Positions 21,550 through 32,700 of a stretch of DNA of 64,000 nucleotides are shown piece by piece. Location: NCBI GenBank assembly GCA_016081115.2, contig JABTTQ020002608.1, positions 186,001 to 250,000 of the forward strand, read 5' to 3'. Below the pieces are notes generated by a model that did no database searches, was not told where the DNA came from, and saw only the letters and a list, made by a program, of their open reading frames with translations. Each line of letters opens with the position of its first letter. Positions within the stretch are counted from its first letter, which is position 1. Source of the DNA: Rehmannia glutinosa. Its lineage: Eukaryota > Streptophyta > Magnoliopsida > Lamiales > Orobanchaceae. The position numbers were made by a program, and so were the translations under genes.

Positions 21550-22564
21550 TGTGAGGCCCCGAATTTTAACAACGTGAGATACGGTGTTATGTAGTGATTA
21601 TTTATTCGGCTATGTATCACAAACCTATTATTAATGAAACGCGACTCTACTTTTATTTATTTCTTCCAACGTCAATTATGCATTTCGCATTTTTGGAGCT
21701 TAGTAATTTTATATTCTCCTCTAGTATTAATGCTTGATCGAATGACTACGACTTTAGAAATATTAGACCCTCGAAAATTTAGGAGTACACTTCGATCCTT
21801 ATCCAAATATTTCATCTTATTCTATAATTCATCCCAACAACTTCCAATTAATTTTTTTTTAAAAAAAATACATATTTCTTATTTCACATCTTTAATTTTA
21901 AAATTTAATATTTAAATATAAATAGTTATACATTTTATTTTTCCTCAATTTTATAAAAGAAAATAACCAAATATTATTTTTTTTCCAATTTTCGAAAATG
22001 CTCTTTAAAATTGGGAGGTTGTTATATATATATATATTTTTTTCAAAGGCTACATTTAAAATTACCCTACTAATTCCCTACCCAATTATTACCAAACAAA
22101 AGACAACAAAAATAATTTCCCCCTAAACATAGCATTTTGACTAATTGTCCCTATTAAAGGAGCCTAGTTAATTTCTTTTATGTCTTAATTCTCCAATTAT
22201 TTTTCACTAACTTATTCTTTAATTCAAAACAAAAAGATCCTCCTACCATTAACACCTAACTTTCGGCCCTATGGTAGAATAAGGAGAAAAACATGTGTGT
22301 TTGTGTATATAGATCACCACAAGAATTGGGCATCACTGATCGGTGATCACCCAACAAAAGTACAAAACCACTTCTATTTGCCCTTCCTAGCTAACATATT
22401 TTCCACTCACTTTTATACTCATTCAAAAGACTAATTATAGTATAATTGTTTTTATGGGAGTAGTTTATTCTCCATTTCTCAACCTTTTCCCCCCCTGTGT
22501 AAAGTCATCCCCATAATCATCATAGATTAAGAAATTAAACAAAATATAGATCACATTTTGGTTT

Positions 22565-23077
22565 ATTCAGACCATCTCCAGCACTCTTCACTATTTTGGT
22601 GCGAGTTTGCACTACTTTAGCGCAAAATCTGCACTTCATCTCCAATGATCTGCACTATTTTCTCGCATTAAAAAAAGAATATTCTATAAGATTCTTTCTT
22701 TTATTTTTATTTTTATTATTTTATAATTGATAAAAATATTATATAAATAAATTTATTTAATATAATATTTATTAATTTTTTATCTTCAAAATTAATTAAA
22801 TTGCAAAAATATAATATAATATAAACAAATTCAAAAAAGTTAAATTTAATGAAATTAATATCACATTAATTTTAGTATTTTTTATAGTAGATTAATTGAA
22901 ATATAATATTAATAATAATATTTAATATTAAAATAAAGTTATAACAAATTAAATAAAAAAATAAAAAATAAGAGGTACTGTAGCAAATGTTAAAATAGCG
23001 CAACATATGGCGCCGTGCTGGAGGGGAAAAGTTGCAGCGCTACTCTAAAGTAGGGCTGCACTGGAGTTGCTCTAAAT
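22565..23077. mobile_element. MITE with CATCTCCAGC-type ends (PIF/Harbinger-like)
   Basis: The left end reads GACCATCTCCAGCAC and the right end GCACTGGAGTTGCTCT, which are imperfect inverted repeats. Near-terminal matching blocks (CTTCACTATTTTGGTGCGAG left; CTACTCTAAAGTAGGGCTGC right) extend the similarity. The core is very AT-rich and noncoding. Ends of the GAGCATCTCCA type occur on plant Tourist/Harbinger MITEs, but a clean 3-bp duplication is not visible, so the class is tentative. Confidence 0.6.
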
Positions 23078-23109
23078 AAGAGGAACTGGAAAATACGACT
23101 GTCGGTGGA

Positions 23110-23800
23110 GCTCCCACCCGGTACCCGCCGGTAATTCTGCTAGCGAAGGATCTTCTACGGGAACTGAATATTCAGGCTATTCGGCGATGAACGCTTCGGA
23201 GTTCGTCGAAGTCATGCTCGATCTGCAAGACGACGACACCATCACTTTACGCAGCGTCGAACCGGCAACTATAATAAGCATCGACGACAATGACATCATT
23301 TCCGGAATCACCGGACTCGAGACTCCGACATCGGCTGCGCCGGAGCACTTCAAATAAGCTGATTCAGTTTTCTCAGGAGCTGAAAGCGGAAGCGCTCACG
23401 AAAGCAAAGTAGTTCTCGCAGGAGCTGAGGCGGTTCTCGTGGAGCCACGGACACGCGTCGCGGATATTCTCTGACGTCGGCAGAGGCAACAACGGATTGG
23501 ACTTTGCACTGGCGGTTCGGGTGATGCGCCGCCAGCAAGCGCAGCTCGATCGCATGTACTCCGGCGCTTAGAAAGATCTACAAGGATTTAAATTCATCAC
23601 CAAAAGTAAAAATAACCGCATTGATGCGTGGAACGAAGTCCAGAGCAATTTCAAGAAGCTGGCCAAAGATGGTGACATTCATCGCGCTGATTTTGCACAA
23701 TGCACAAGGACGAGAGATTCGAAGGAATTTTCATTAAGATTGTTCAATGCATTAAGCAGATGGAGAAGATCAAAAATTGAGAAGATAAGTAGTAAACAAT
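23110..23800 (+). pseudogene. Fragment of a respiratory burst oxidase (RBOH/NADPH oxidase) gene, N-terminal part
   Basis: RBOH proteins are plasma-membrane NADPH oxidases that make superoxide; their cytosolic N-terminus carries regulatory sequence and EF-hands. One frame here (about 23110-23355) encodes EFVEVMLDLQDDDTITLRSV followed by EPATIISIDD. A second frame (from about 23349) encodes LIQFSQELKAEALTKAK, FSQELRRFSWSHGHASR, RRQQAQLDRM, DAWNEVQSNFKKLAKDG and DSKEFSLRLFNALSRWRR. These match the N-terminal region before the EF-hands. A frameshift near 23349 and stops TAG at 23410 and 23569 kill it. Homology ends near 23800 and no EF-hand, membrane or FAD/NADPH part follows. It is GC-richer than its surroundings and has no visible intron. 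Confidence 0.85.
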
Positions 23801-26505
23801 TTGATTTTTAGTACATATTATTTTTTTAAGCCTTAGATCCCAAATTTTAATCTTAAATTGTGGGTTTTGAACCATTTAGGGGCTGACCTAAGGAGATAAG
23901 TCTTGGGGTTTAGATCTTGAAGAAGAAGGTCCAACTTTGGAGACTCCAACCATCACTACTTGAAAATTTAAAAGGTGGGTGGAAAAATCCTTTCAACTTC
24001 TAGGTGTTTTACTTAAAAATGCATGTAGTATTTTGATTTTGAGCACTTGAGATATATATTATGTATTGCATGATATTTTCTTATATCAAGTTGGAAAAAT
24101 TTTCAAGTGTTGCTAAAAAATGCGATTTATCCAAAAATAAGGCATACATGTACACTTTATTGTTATACTTGATGAAATTTTGTATGAGAAGGATATGTAT
24201 GTGTATGACTCTTGAAATCTATGTTTTGAATGATTTATAACCTGGACAAGTCGAGCATAATTGATTAAATTTCAACTTTTGGACTTAAAATGCAAAAATG
24301 GAAAGTTGGTGGACTTAATTGCAAGAAAATAAAACTTAAGGGACCCCTCTGCAATTTTTAATTTTTGGGACTGAACTCAGGTTCAAAAATTATATTTTGA
24401 CATTTTAATAAAGTTTTAAGAGTTTTTAGATAAATAAAATCAACCCTTAAAAGCCCAAGGACTACATTGTAAAATTTTAGAAGTTTAAGGGCTATTTTGC
24501 AATTTTCAAAACTGTACCAGACCCTAATTTTAAAATTTGAAATTTTAACTCTTAAGGGACTGGAAATAACATATTTTAAGTGTATTCCAAAAATCCAAGT
24601 GTTTAGAGCTTGGAAAGTAATTTTATAAAAATTGAGGGACCAAATTGTAAAAGATTAAACTTGAGGACCAAAATACAATTTCCTGTACTTATGCAGTCCA
24701 TGCACCTGGAAATACTAATTTAACTATAACATAATTATATCTTGGACCCATGGTTCAAATTTCATAACAATTGGACCCCTAAAAGCTTTAAAGACAATTA
24801 TTCCAAAATGGGACAAAAATGAGATTTTCAAAAGTTAAGGGACCTATACTTACTTATTTTTAAAACTGTTTTTGTCCCAATATCCCACTGACCTTAGTAA
24901 CATTTTACAACTAGAATCACATTAAAATCCCTTCCTGTTTGTGAGTTCTAATTATTTTAAACTTAGAGCCCGAAATGGCAATTTTAACAAATTTGGGGCC
25001 AATGTGAGAATTTTATAAACACTTGACCTCAAAACATTAAAAACCTAAATCTCTAAATAATTTAGAGAATTTAGGAACTGATCTCATAATTTTTCAAGGT
25101 CGGGATATTTATTTATTCAATTTTTAACCTCAGAAGAATTAGTTTTTACAAAACGGGGCTAATTGAAAATTTTCTTTTTACAATGACCTAACTCGAATTA
25201 TTTTTATTTTAAAGAAACAACCCTGTACCTTCTGACTTTACTTATTGATTAAAATATTTTATTTTTTCAAAAAAATCTCTTGATTTATCGGATCGTCTTG
25301 ACCGACACGTGATCGCGATCGCGGGCGACTTAATCTTGCGATTTGAATCTATAATGGGACTTATGTTTCACCTAATTTTCAATATACCGAAGATTGCTTA
25401 TCCTACCGATAATCATCTTCATCCAAATAACTCCACCAACACCATAATTACCACTCGTGATTTTCAAAATTTTTCATGAATCGCTTCCGAATCAATATAC
25501 TCATTGCTGGTTGACTACGAACGTGTATTTAATTTCTGCCGAGTCAACTTGGTGTGTCGAGCTCACGAGTCGGAATGGATACGTCGGGGGATGGAAGGCA
25601 ACTCGGCCGCTATTCCACTCTCCTCGCCCCATCGTCCTAATCCCGCAACCGAGGGACGGAGTTTGTCCAAGGGAAGCGGGCGTAGTACTTGAGGTATAAT
25701 CATGATTATGACAAACCGAGCCTTGCTAGCTCCTTTGTGGATTTTGTCTTTTATGGAGCAATAAGGTGTGAGTCTTGGACCATCTTGCTCGGGGAGTTAC
25801 AAGAAAGAACGAAGGAATCATTTGTCGATCGATCCACACGATTCTGGAGTTAATCGGACCCATTTGGTTGGCGCTACAAATCCGTACACAACCGCTACTT
25901 GTCTTGCATAGGATTGGCGCTACAAATCCGTACGCAACCCTCCTGTCTTGCTTGAATCATCGTGCTGTGTGACCACGAACTATTTCTTAAAGCGTATAAA
26001 TATATTACTTAATATATATTTATCACGATGTTTAATGGGCTATGTGTGAAATCATGCATCATACCTCACGCGTTTTCATACAACCCGTTTTCTCGCATTA
26101 ACTATATATATCGCCACACTTGCACACGATCACCCCATCCACTGAGATTTCTGTCTCACTCCCTCCTGTTTTCTAACCTTTAAATGAAGAGTATGTTGAA
26201 GACGTCGAACCTACCACATATTGAATCCCTACCATTGATGTGGAGAGACATTCCTTTTACTTTTATTGTTGATTGGACTTCTTCATTTTATTTAATGCGA
26301 ATTTGTAAGTTAAATTCAGATAATCTATTGGGTTGTAGTCGGATACCGTCGGACCTTAAGATATAATTTGTATTTGTGTTTATTTTAATTCCGCTGCATT
26401 AGAATCTTTTCACTTGAAGTTTCGTATCATGGGTTTAGACTGTTGATTTATTTTCTGTTTAAGTGATTGATCGTCGTCGCGTCGCGTTTGGGGCGTGACA
26501 GTCAC

Positions 26506-27835
26506 AATGTAAAGAGATAGGAGGAATAGGCTTAGGTAATAAAGGAATATTATTCAAAAAACTTTTAATCCATTCAGCTTCATTGCACGCGGCATCTAAG
26601 GCAATTAACTCGATCTCCATAGTTGACACAAATATTACGATGCGCTTAGCGAACTTCCATGATATTGCTCCACCTGCCAGTGTAAATACATATCCACTAG
26701 TTGATTTTGTTTCCTCCGAATCAGTGATCCAATTTGCATCACTGTAACCTTCTAAAACATCAGGAAGACCTGATAAGTTAATGGTATAATCAATAGTCCC
26801 TTTTAAATATTTAAATGTTCTTTACAATGCATCCCAATGGGAAGTATTAAGACTATGAGTGTATCTTGCTAATCTACAAACAACATACGCAATGTCCGGC
26901 CTAGTATGATTCACCAAATGCAACAATGATCCAATAATTTGAGAATATTTATGTTGAGAAACACTAGCACTTTTATTTTTTCTCAAGTTAACAGTTGGAT
27001 CATAGGAGTAGATACCGGATTAACACTGGAATAATTAAATTTATTTAACAGTTTTTCAATATAGTGAGATTGGGACAAAGAAATAGAATCACCATTTCTA
27101 ATAATTTTTAACCCTAAAATAACATCAACAGGGCCAAGGTCTTTCATGTCAAAATGATTAGACGAAAATTATTTGGTATCATTAATTACATGAATATTTC
27201 TACCAAAAATTAAAATATCATCAACATACAAGCACAAAATTACACAAGTGTCATCGACAACTTTTATATAAACACACTTATCACCTTTATTAATATAAAA
27301 ATCATTAGAAATTATAACACTGTCAATTTTTTCATGGTACTGCATTGGAGTCTGTCTTAATCCATAAAGAGATTTAACAAGCTTACATACTTTCTTTTCC
27401 TTATCTGCCACAACAAAGCCTTTCGGCTGGTTCATATAAATTTCCTCCTCCAAATCACCATATAAAAAGACAGTTTTTACATACATTTGATGAATATCCA
27501 ATTTATAAACAGAGGCAATTGCATTCAACATTCTAATGGTCGTGATTTTAGAAACATGCGAGTAAATGTCAAAAAAGTCAATGCAGGTTTTTGCTCAAAA
27601 CCCTTAACAACTAGCCTAACCTTGTATTTTTCTATAGAACCATCAATCGTCAACTTTTTCTTAAAAATCCATTTACACCCAATTTTTTTTTAACAACCAG
27701 GAGGGAGGTCCGTTAAAACCCAAGTTTTATTAATCATAAGGGAGTTCATTTCATCATTAACTGCTTCCTTCCAAAAAGGAGCATCTAAGGACAACACAGC
27801 ATCATTATAGGTCAGAGGGTCATCTTCAAGCAATA
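26506..27835 (-). pseudogene. Copia-2 reverse transcriptase and N-terminal RNase H
   Basis: On the minus strand, the RT start (27835-27690) has DAPFWKEAVNDEMNSL and WIFKKKLTIDGSIEKYKARL. The open part 27531-27169 has LDIHQMYVKTVFLYGDLEEE, the active-site YVDD (27238-27227) and LYGLRQTP. In the first catalytic motif the usual Asp is Tyr (codon at 27483-27481, HQMYVKT). The RNase H start follows at about 26850-26506 (LEGYSDANWITDSEETKSTS, GYVFTLAGGAISWKF). Frame breaks occur near 27540, 27160 and 26820. Loss of the first Asp alone would abolish polymerase activity. Confidence 0.83.
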
Positions 27836-28920
27836 TATATATATATATATAGGAATTGGTTCAAATGAGACCAATCCCTTTAGGTTAGTCCATAAGAACA
27901 CTTATGGACTCTTGATTTAAAATTTTGGATGGTGTAGATCATTTTAGTTAATTTAGGCTTATAAGGGTGTAATTGTACTTTTATATTTAATCAATTTTGT
28001 TAATTGGACGATTATTAGCTATTTTTAAGGAAACATAATCCTACCTTTTCAGTTACCCGATTTTTAGGGAGGAAAAATCATCAACTTCAAGCGTTTTTTT
28101 CAAAATTGATACTTCTTTCGGCCATATTTGTGAACAGTCGTTTTATTGTATACTTAGTTCAATGGACTTGTATACTTAGTCATGTTTTATTGTATATTTA
28201 GTTCGGTGGATTTGTATCTTGGTTAAAGTGGAATCGTATTCTTAGTTATATAAGTAGTTTAGTAAGTAGTTAGTGAATTTGTATACTTAGTTCTGTGGAC
28301 TTGTATACTTAGTTCAATAGAATTGCATACTTAATTATATAAGTAATTAAGTGGAATTGTGTATTTAGTTCAGTGTAATTGTATACTTAGTTAAATATTT
28401 TTGTATACTTAGTAATATTTTAATGTATAGTTAGTTCAATGTAATTGTATACTTAGTTAAATGTTTATGTATACGTAGTAATATTTTAATATACAATTAG
28501 TTTAGTGTAGTTGTAAACTTAGTTAATTGTTTATGTATACTTAGTAATATTTTAATGTATAGTTAGTTTAGTGTAGTTGTATACTTTTCATTAATTGTTG
28601 CATGATTCTATTGCCATATTTAAATAATTTGCAGGTTCGAATGAGAAGGGAGAGAAAGGAAAGGTGAGTCGCTTGATTATGGGGACGTGATCAATACAAG
28701 ATTACGTCCCTAATTTTTAGGACGCGGTTACTATATATAATTTGCTGGATTCCTATTTTACCCCTACAATGTATATTTTCATATGAAAAGCTGTATAGAT
28801 TTATTTAGATCTTGGCCATTGATTTATGTTTTTGATGGTGTATATTTGGTCCTATGGTCTTACCTAGGAAGGTGGTCTCACAGGATCCTCTCCTATATAT
28901 ATATATATATATATATATAT
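27833..28920. mobile_element. (TA)n-flanked MITE-like element inside Copia-2 pol
   Basis: A body of about 1.04 kb (27852-28893) is bordered by (TA)n tracts at 27833-27851 and 28893-28920. Its ends are imperfect inverted repeats: GGAATTGGTTCAAATGAGACC on the left and, on the other strand, GGAGAGGATCCTGTGAGACC on the right. Removing it rejoins the integrase C-terminal and RT-linker coding regions of Copia-2, so it is an insertion. It encodes nothing recognisable. Insertion at TA dinucleotide runs recalls microsatellite-associated elements such as rice Micron; I infer a similar mode, not the same family. Confidence 0.72.
28130..28600. repeat. Degenerate minisatellite inside the (TA)n-flanked element
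   Basis: About 18 imperfect units of roughly 20-30 bp carry the core TTGTATACTTAGTTCA, alternating with TAATATTTTAATGTATA-type units in the second half. The core contains the palindrome GTATAC. Confidence 0.75.
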
Positions 28921-30322
28921 GTAAATCATCACCAAATTTTTTAGCTTTTCTGCTCCTTTTACTCCTCCTAGGCTCAACAGACTCATCATTAAAAATAGTA
29001 GGAGATGAATCATTAACATTAGAACTATAACATGCACCAATAGGCCTAGAAAATTTATCTTTCATAGGAAAAATATTTTCAAAAAATACAGCATCTCTAG
29101 ATTCAATAATAGTATTATTGGAAATTTCAGGAACTTCATAATTAAACACCAAAAATCTATAAGTAGTACTATTTAATGAATAGCCAATAAAAATGCAATC
29201 AATAGTTTTGGGGCATATTTTTCTTTTCTTAATAATAGGAATATTAACCTTAGCTAGGCACCCCCACACTTTTAAAAATTTAAGAGTAGGTTTTTTTATT
29301 CTTCCATAATTCATAAGGAGTTTTGTCAAAATTTTTATAAGGAACTCTATTAAGAATCAAACAAGCAGAACATAAAGCTTCACCCCAACAATTTTTAGGC
29401 AAACCAGAACTAAGTAGCATTGCATTCACCATATCAAGTAAAGTCCTATTTTTTTCTTTCTGCCACATCATTAGATTGGGGAGAATAATGTGTCATTTCA
29501 TGTACAATACCGTGCAATTTACAAAAATCAGTCATTTCATCAAAAGCACTTTAGCCACATTAATTTACATACAATGAGCCTCCACTCCCAAAGATTTCTT
29601 ATATGCAAACTAAGCTCTTTTAAGATTTAAGATTTGTTAAAGAAGCATGTCAAAAGACAGTCTTTCTTTCTTGTGCAACAAATGTAGTTAACTGGAGCCA
29701 ATATCATGTCGACATTCAGATATAACTGAATATGAAAGCAAAAATCTTATGTGTATTGGACCAAGAACAAGTTGGCAGTCCAAGACATGCTTACTAAATT
29801 TGATCAAAGAGTTAGAAAACATATTACATGTCCCGCAACAAAGTAACACTATTTTCACTTTGAACACAACATTACCACTGGAAGGAGTTATACTAGAAAA
29901 AGGAAAAAATCACCATCAAAAAGTTGTCTGTATAAATGTATATGTATATTTGGTCCGCAAAGTTGTAACATTTATATAAAACCAAGAACCAATTCCAATT
30001 ATAGGCACTCAATAATTCTACCATGAGAAAGAATATCTTTATCAGCAAGTTCATCGATTTTATCACTAGAGTCTTTAGTAGTGTCTTTGCTAGTAGGTGT
30101 CTCGGTAGATTTAGTAGCACAACTTTCACCATTTTTTAAAGACCATTTAGAATCACAGAAAATAATCCTAATTCAGTCAACCAAAATTTCATTTGTTGGC
30201 AACACAAAAAATTTTTCCTCTCAAATTTTTCTGGCTTGCTAGACAATGACTTAAGAAAATCCATGTTCGGCAAGTAGCAGATAATCCTAATTAATAGAAA
30301 CAAATACTTTCCTCTCTAAACG
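28921..30322 (-). pseudogene. Copia-2 integrase (C-terminal half) and decayed upstream region
   Basis: On the minus strand 29471-29280 has KNRTLLDMVNAMLLSSGLPK and NCWGEALCSACLILNRVPYK, and 29329-28930 has KPTLKFLKVWGCLAKVNIPI, CPKTIDCIFIGYSLNSTTYR and EPRRSKRSRKAKKFGDDL. These are the end of the Copia integrase core and the linker to RT. From 29480 to 30322 only scattered similarity remains; Gag, protease and the integrase catalytic residues are not readable. A plus-strand frame at 29749-29979 is not recognised. Confidence 0.78.
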
Positions 30323-31042
30323 TGTTGGAAAATATAAGCACAAACAACATGGATTATTAATCTACTAATTTAGGAACAAGCAACAATAAATTAATAACAA
30401 GCCGAAAAATAAATAGGAGTCAAGTTATAGGATAGCCTGGGTCGAAGCACGCCGTAACACTCTCTTTAGAGAGGAAACGCCCCCACTGCACTGGTGAATT
30501 TGTTGATAGCACGTCCCTCGATCTCCCAAGATTCGACAACCCGCTGGTACTCTCGTGTGCAACAAAGAGAAACCCGAACCACTTGTATAAACTCAATGCA
30601 CAAATCAATATAGAAAGTAAGAGAAGGGGTTGTATATTTATTTAGAATCGAAGATCAGTTTCATTTTGTAGATGAGAACAAACGATTTTTTGCAAAATGG
30701 AAACCCACAATCTTTCTAATTGGACGCGTGTATTTTGTACTTAGAACTGAAGAGCAATGTATGTTGAAGAAGTGCAGTACGTGTGAAGCTATATGTGGAG
30801 GAGCAATGTTGATTTTTGCTTTTTAAAAATCAAGAACACAATGATGATTGAGTAGTATGTATACTGTACGTGTGTGCTGTTTCTTATTTATAAGGAACCC
30901 AAACTCTTTTTATAAATGAAGTCAAAACACAAGCCACTGACATAGGTTAGGCACTAAAATAGGGAAGTGGGTAATTTAGCCATTAGTGGCTTATGACTAG
31001 GGAATTTAGTTTTAAATCAAAAATAAAAAATATTATTCAACA
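30323..31042 (-). repeat. Copia-2 right (5') LTR, intact
   Basis: This uninterrupted 720-bp copy runs TGTTGGAAAATATAAG to ATTATTCAACA, pairing with 17086-20744. The duplicated AAGAA follows at 31043-31047. In element orientation it is the 5' LTR. The bases next to it (CGTTTAGAGAGGAAAG on the minus strand) are not a normal Copia primer site, so the adjacent leader is altered or lost. Confidence 0.88.
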
Positions 31043-31047
31043 AAGAA

Positions 31048-31588
31048 AGCTAGAAATAGAAAACAACCAAATTACATATGTTGTATACCAAAATAAAAAC
31101 CTACCAAGCAAAACGACCTATCACTTTGATAGATTAGGAGCAACAAGTTTTCGTATTTTAGCTAAATATTTATTTTCACAATATAATTCAGTAAATTTTT
31201 ACATTTGGCTCGTACATGTTTGCTTATATTTCATACTTAATTATTGATCAACAAATGCAAGTAAGAAGAGTTTAGTGCTCTTCAAAGTTGTAAGAAGAAT
31301 TTGGTGCTCTTCAAGGTTGTTGTTGTAAGAAGAGTTTGGTGCTCTTCAAGATGATGTTGTAATTGTTTGGTATCAATTAATAAAATTTCTTTCTTTCAAA
31401 ATCCACTCGGACATACCAGATGGTAGTGGACGTAGGCCCTAGGTGGGTTGATGCACTATAAATCCTTGAGTGTTTACTTATTTTTCTACACTTTTTTCAT
31501 CATATTGTTCGAAAAAGAGAGCATAAATTGGAAAATTGGAAATTCTACTCATCCCTCCTCTAGATACTCGTAGCCACTTGGACTAACA
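31048..31588 (+). repeat. Copia-3 5' LTR remnant with hairpin repeats
   Basis: The sequence ends TTGGACTAACA immediately before a Copia primer site at 31591, so it is the 3' part of an LTR; its left boundary is unknown because Copia-2 lies there. Three imperfect units of about 30 bp with GTAAGAAGAGTTTGGTGCTC followed by TTCAAG lie at about 31260-31352; each has self-complementary GAAGAG and CTCTTC arms. A frame at 30993-31247 is not recognised. Confidence 0.6.
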
Positions 31589-31590
31589 AG

Positions 31591-31602
31591 TGGTATCAAA
31601 TT
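31591..31602 (+). other. Copia-3 primer binding site (initiator tRNA-Met type)
   Basis: TGGTATCAAATT starts two bases after the LTR end. The first eight bases match the plant initiator tRNA-Met primer site; later bases have diverged. Confidence 0.65.
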
Positions 31603-31653
31603 CAAGTTCTTTGGCAAACTCGTTTATTCTTTGTGAGTAAAGAGGAAAGATCC

Positions 31654-32700
31654 ATGGCTACGAACGAGAGCTATCTTCCAACCGATACTTCATCCAACAA
31701 GCCACTACTTTTCGACTCCAACAATTGCGCATTTCGGAAAGATATAATGGGGTGATTCTTACAAGGTTGCAGATTCGATATTTGGAACTCGGTTATTGAA
31801 GGAGTGGTTAAACCAACCAAGAAATTGGAAGACAGAACTCAAGCTCCTAAGAGTTTCAAGGAATTCGATGATGATGACAAGAAGTCTTTCTCCCTAAACA
31901 GTAAGCTTTAAATATTTTACATTGTTCTGTTACCGCCACCGAGTATAATCCCATTAGAGGAATAATATCCTCACACGAAGTATGAACAAAATTGGAAACC
32001 ATCTATGAAGTAACCAAGAAGGTGAAACAAGCTCGAAAAACCATGTTTGTTAAGGACTTCGAAAATTTCACTATGTTCGATGGTGAAGGAATTTCAAAGA
32101 TGGTGGAAAGGCTTGACAATATTGTCAATCCTCTATTGGCACTCGGAAAAATCATATCCGAAGAAGACAAGGTAATTAAAGTCTTAAATGCTCTCCCGGT
32201 ACTTGGTCTGAAAAAATCACATCTATCACGGAAGCTCAAAATCTTGAAACTCTCAAGTTTGTTGAGCTTATATTGGAAATATTCTTATTTATAAAGTCTA
32301 TCCCAATGAAACGAAGAATTCCAAACCATTCACTTCTCAACCGGGTATGCAATCTAATCCTAAAGATCTTGCTTCAAGTTCAAATAATGCTTATTATCCT
32401 ATTATTTGAAGAAGACGAGGAAATGACCGATCTTGTAAAAAATTTGTCAAGTTTGTAAATAAAAAACAAGGCAAGAAAGGCAAGAGACAACTCCTATTTC
32501 AAATGTGGAAAAGCTAAACACTTTATTGTTGATCTAAAATGTTGGAGGAACAACAAAATAAGAAAAAGTTCTTTCCTAAAAAAGAAGGCATTAAATACGG
32601 ATGCTAAAACATGGGATGAACTTTTTACAACATCCGACGATGAGGAAACCAAACAAGGTCTCATGGCCATTGGCGATGAAACCAACGAGGTACTTGGGGC
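31654..32700 (+). pseudogene. Copia-3 Gag (broken)
   Basis: The frame starts with the ATG at 31654 (MATNESYLPTD) after a leader of about 50 bases. A TGA near 31754 and a stop near 31910 break it. The Gag core is readable at 31992-32210: TMFVKDFENFTMFDGEGIS, KMVERLDNIVNPLLALGKII and EEDKVIKVLNALPV. A damaged zinc knuckle is near 32500 (YFKCGKAKHFIVDLKCW, first Cys lost). The protein style resembles the SIRE or a related lineage; this is tentative. Confidence 0.75.

Larger units (their letters stand above)
21550..26500 (+). mobile_element. Large Tekay/Del-like solo LTR with internal insertions
   Basis: It begins TGTGAGGCCCCGAATTTTA and ends TTTGGGGCGTGACA, with the perfect TSD GTCAC at 21545-21549 and 26501-26505. 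These termini resemble Tekay/Del chromovirus LTRs (compare GGGACGTGACA ending Tekay-D at 54736). No second copy of either end lies inside, so it is a solo LTR. Its 4951 bp is swollen by a MITE (22565-23077) and an RBOH gene fragment (23110-23800). The right half, 23870-25150, is low-complexity 'AAGGGACCAAA..TTGCAATTTT' text. A 44-bp unit with GGCGCTACAAATCCGTAC occurs twice in tandem at about 25879-25945. Plus-strand frames at 25457-25699 are not recognised proteins. Confidence 0.8.
17086..31042 (-). mobile_element. Copia-2, Ty1/Copia retrotransposon opened by later insertions
   Basis: Both ends carry the same LTR (TGTTGGAAAATATAAG to TATTATTCAACA) with a perfect TSD AAGAA at 17081-17085 and 31043-31047. 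Coding parts are on the minus strand in Copia order: integrase 29471-28921, RT 27835-27160, RNase H 27160-26506 and 21549-21340. Next to the left LTR the minus strand reads CATGTGGGGGATTG, a normal Copia polypurine tract. Insertions sit in the left LTR, in RNase H (21550-26500) and between integrase and RT (27833-28920). Gag, protease and a clear primer site are not recognisable at 29480-30322, so this part is lost or decayed. Confidence 0.9.

Noticed and set aside
23110..23800. A functional NADPH oxidase gene
   Set aside because: The fragment is frameshifted, has two stops, and lacks EF-hands, membrane segments and the flavin/NADPH domains.
25457..25699. Small protein in the Tekay-like solo LTR
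   Set aside because: No recognisable domain, and it lies in LTR sequence with a second overlapping frame of similar size.
30993..31247. Frame of 84 residues across the Copia-2/Copia-3 border
   Set aside because: It spans the Copia-2 LTR end and target duplication, so the combined frame is accidental. The right part alone matches nothing known to me.
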